Assembly (NCBI RefSeq): GCF_002949735.1
Contig: NZ_CP026681.1
Span: forward strand, 5,952,501-6,016,500
Source: Nostoc sp. 'Peltigera membranacea cyanobiont' N6
GTDB lineage: Bacteria; Cyanobacteriota; Cyanobacteriia; Cyanobacteriales; Nostocaceae
DNA: 64,000 bases
Direction of reading: 5' to 3'
Shown: piece by piece, positions 63,266 through 64,000 of the stretch
How positions within the stretch are numbered: position 1 is the first letter of the stretch
Layout: each line of letters begins with the position of its first letter
The notes under the pieces: generated by a model
What the model was told of the DNA's origin: nothing
The model's input: only the letters and a program-made list of their open reading frames with translations
Databases searched by the model: none
Position numbers and translations under genes: made by a program

Positions 63266-64000
63266 TTAAACTCCTTGTGATAACTGCCAGAGTTGGATGG
63301 AATAACATAAATGGCTCTCAAAAATTGCGCGTGCTGCTAATCCCTCAATAATCGGTTTTTCTAACCAACGCTTAAACGCTAAACGACCGATCGCGTGTAA
63401 TGGTGGAAATGCGATCGCTACAACATCTGCAATATATTTGACCGTTGTCAGCCCAAAAGTCCGGAAGTTATTAACACACAAGTCAATGGTTGGCGCAATA
63501 TGGGTTGAAATGTCTTCAGTCTTAATTAACTTGAATCCAGCCTGCATCAACGCTGTCTGAAGCTCACTGGCGACATGACAATTTGAAAAAATGCCTTCTT
63601 TGTATTCGCTGTCAGAACGCATCATATCCGCAATAAGTAGGTAGCCACCACTACTTAGTAAACGAGCTGCACCCTCAGCTAAATCGTCAAGAGCAATATA
63701 CTGGCTGCTTTCGCTAAACAGAACTAGGTCGTAGGAGCGTGAAGTGTGAAAATCTTCAAATCTCGTTAAGTAGAAAGGGACTTGACCGTTGGTATTTTGA
63801 ATAAATCTTTCTTGCTGGAGTGCGTCGGGTGCTAATCCCTCAACACTGAAACCGCGCGAGCAGAAATATGCTGCGTTACCACCAATACCACAGCCTACGT
63901 CAAGGACAGTTTTTGTCCCCTCTGGGATAAAACTCAAAAGTTTGGCTGCATAGGCTGACTGAGCCACACGCAGACCAGTTAGAGTTAATTCTTCACCCGC
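63266..64000 (-). CDS. Class I SAM-dependent methyltransferase, 5' end outside window
   Basis: The frame is open to the right edge; a GTG at 63967 is in frame but the conserved-looking residues GEELTLTGLR before it suggest the start is further out. Motif I VLDVGCGIGGNAAYF, motif II VEGLAPDALQQERF and LVLFSESSQYI mark a Methyltransf-type fold with an altered acidic motif II (Ala-Pro-Asp). Substrate unknown. Confidence 0.8.
   Translation of the reverse strand, partial: AGEELTLTGLRVAQSAYAAKLLSFIPEGTKTVLDVGCGIGGNAAYFCSRGFSVEGLAPDALQQERFIQNTNGQVPFYLTRFEDFHTSRSYDLVLFSESSQYIALDDLAEGAARLLSSGGYLLIADMMRSDSEYKEGIFSNCHVASELQTALMQAGFKLIKTEDISTHIAPTIDLCVNNFRTFGLTTVKYIADVVAIAFPPLHAIGRLAFKRWLEKPIIEGLAARAIFESHLCYSIQLWQLSQGV

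Overview
The window is chromosomal DNA of a filamentous, probably heterocyst-forming cyanobacterium of the Nostoc/Anabaena type. Evidence: the HIP1 octamer GCGATCGC is scattered through coding and non-coding DNA; heptameric short tandem repeats (ATGACAA, TTACGAA and GGGGATT families) fill many gaps; sucrose synthase reads like the Anabaena enzyme; and there are a DevBCA-type exporter, a homogentisate phytyltransferase, a ferrochelatase with a chlorophyll-binding-like tail and several proteins of cyanobacterial DUF families. Most of the window is ordinary core genome with short operons and frequent strand changes.  Layout. 1-8 kb: end of a DUF3124 gene, Na+/H+ antiporter, radC, a MITE-like element, aldehyde dehydrogenase, a nitrilase-fold protein lacking two catalytic residues, and an RCC-reductase-like protein. 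8-16 kb: peptidoglycan-binding protein, sucrose synthase, and an XRE regulator in an operon with a large PAS/GAF hybrid histidine kinase, then tRNA-His. 16-27 kb: tetrapyrrole and tocopherol genes (CbiX-type chelatase, stand-alone CobA, homogentisate phytyltransferase, CobA-HemD fusion), a hybrid kinase with an ethylene-receptor-type sensor, two TPR proteins and dephospho-CoA kinase. 27-40 kb: uncharacterised proteins, a DOPA-dioxygenase-like protein, a universal stress protein, an oligopeptide-type ABC permease, an HD phosphohydrolase and an RND efflux pair. 39.4-42.4 kb: remnants of a STAND-like NTPase, a DEAD-box helicase and an IF-3 paralogue with no standard start codon. 42.5-55 kb: TetR plus DevBCA-type exporter, ComM, BrkB, DUF421, PurB, DUF4126, a DUF433/DUF5615 toxin-antitoxin pair, ferrochelatase and a methyltransferase. 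55.4-57.5 kb: a CRISPR array of 28 repeats. 58-64 kb: a Tat-exported dienelactone-hydrolase-like protein, a 21-bp minisatellite, a 1038-residue repeat membrane protein and a methyltransferase cut by the window edge.  How genes work together. CbiX and CobA overlap and supply two steps from uroporphyrinogen III towards sirohaem or cobalamin; the CobA-HemD fusion makes uroporphyrinogen III and HemH inserts iron. The TetR gene is divergent from devBCA with inverted repeats between them, suggesting a locally regulated exporter.  The strongest unusual signal is in the CRISPR array. A block of exactly 37 bp, the repeat length, is duplicated around a 38-bp spacer-like segment, but 10 bp out of register with the repeats: the footprint expected if the adaptation complex integrated a spacer at a shifted site. 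The same array carries a TA-flanked MITE in its terminal spacer whose removal would restore a 35-bp spacer. No cas gene is present in the window. Other notable points are start codons lying inside heptamer repeats, a predicted AUC start for the IF-3 paralogue, and the ethylene-receptor-like kinase.
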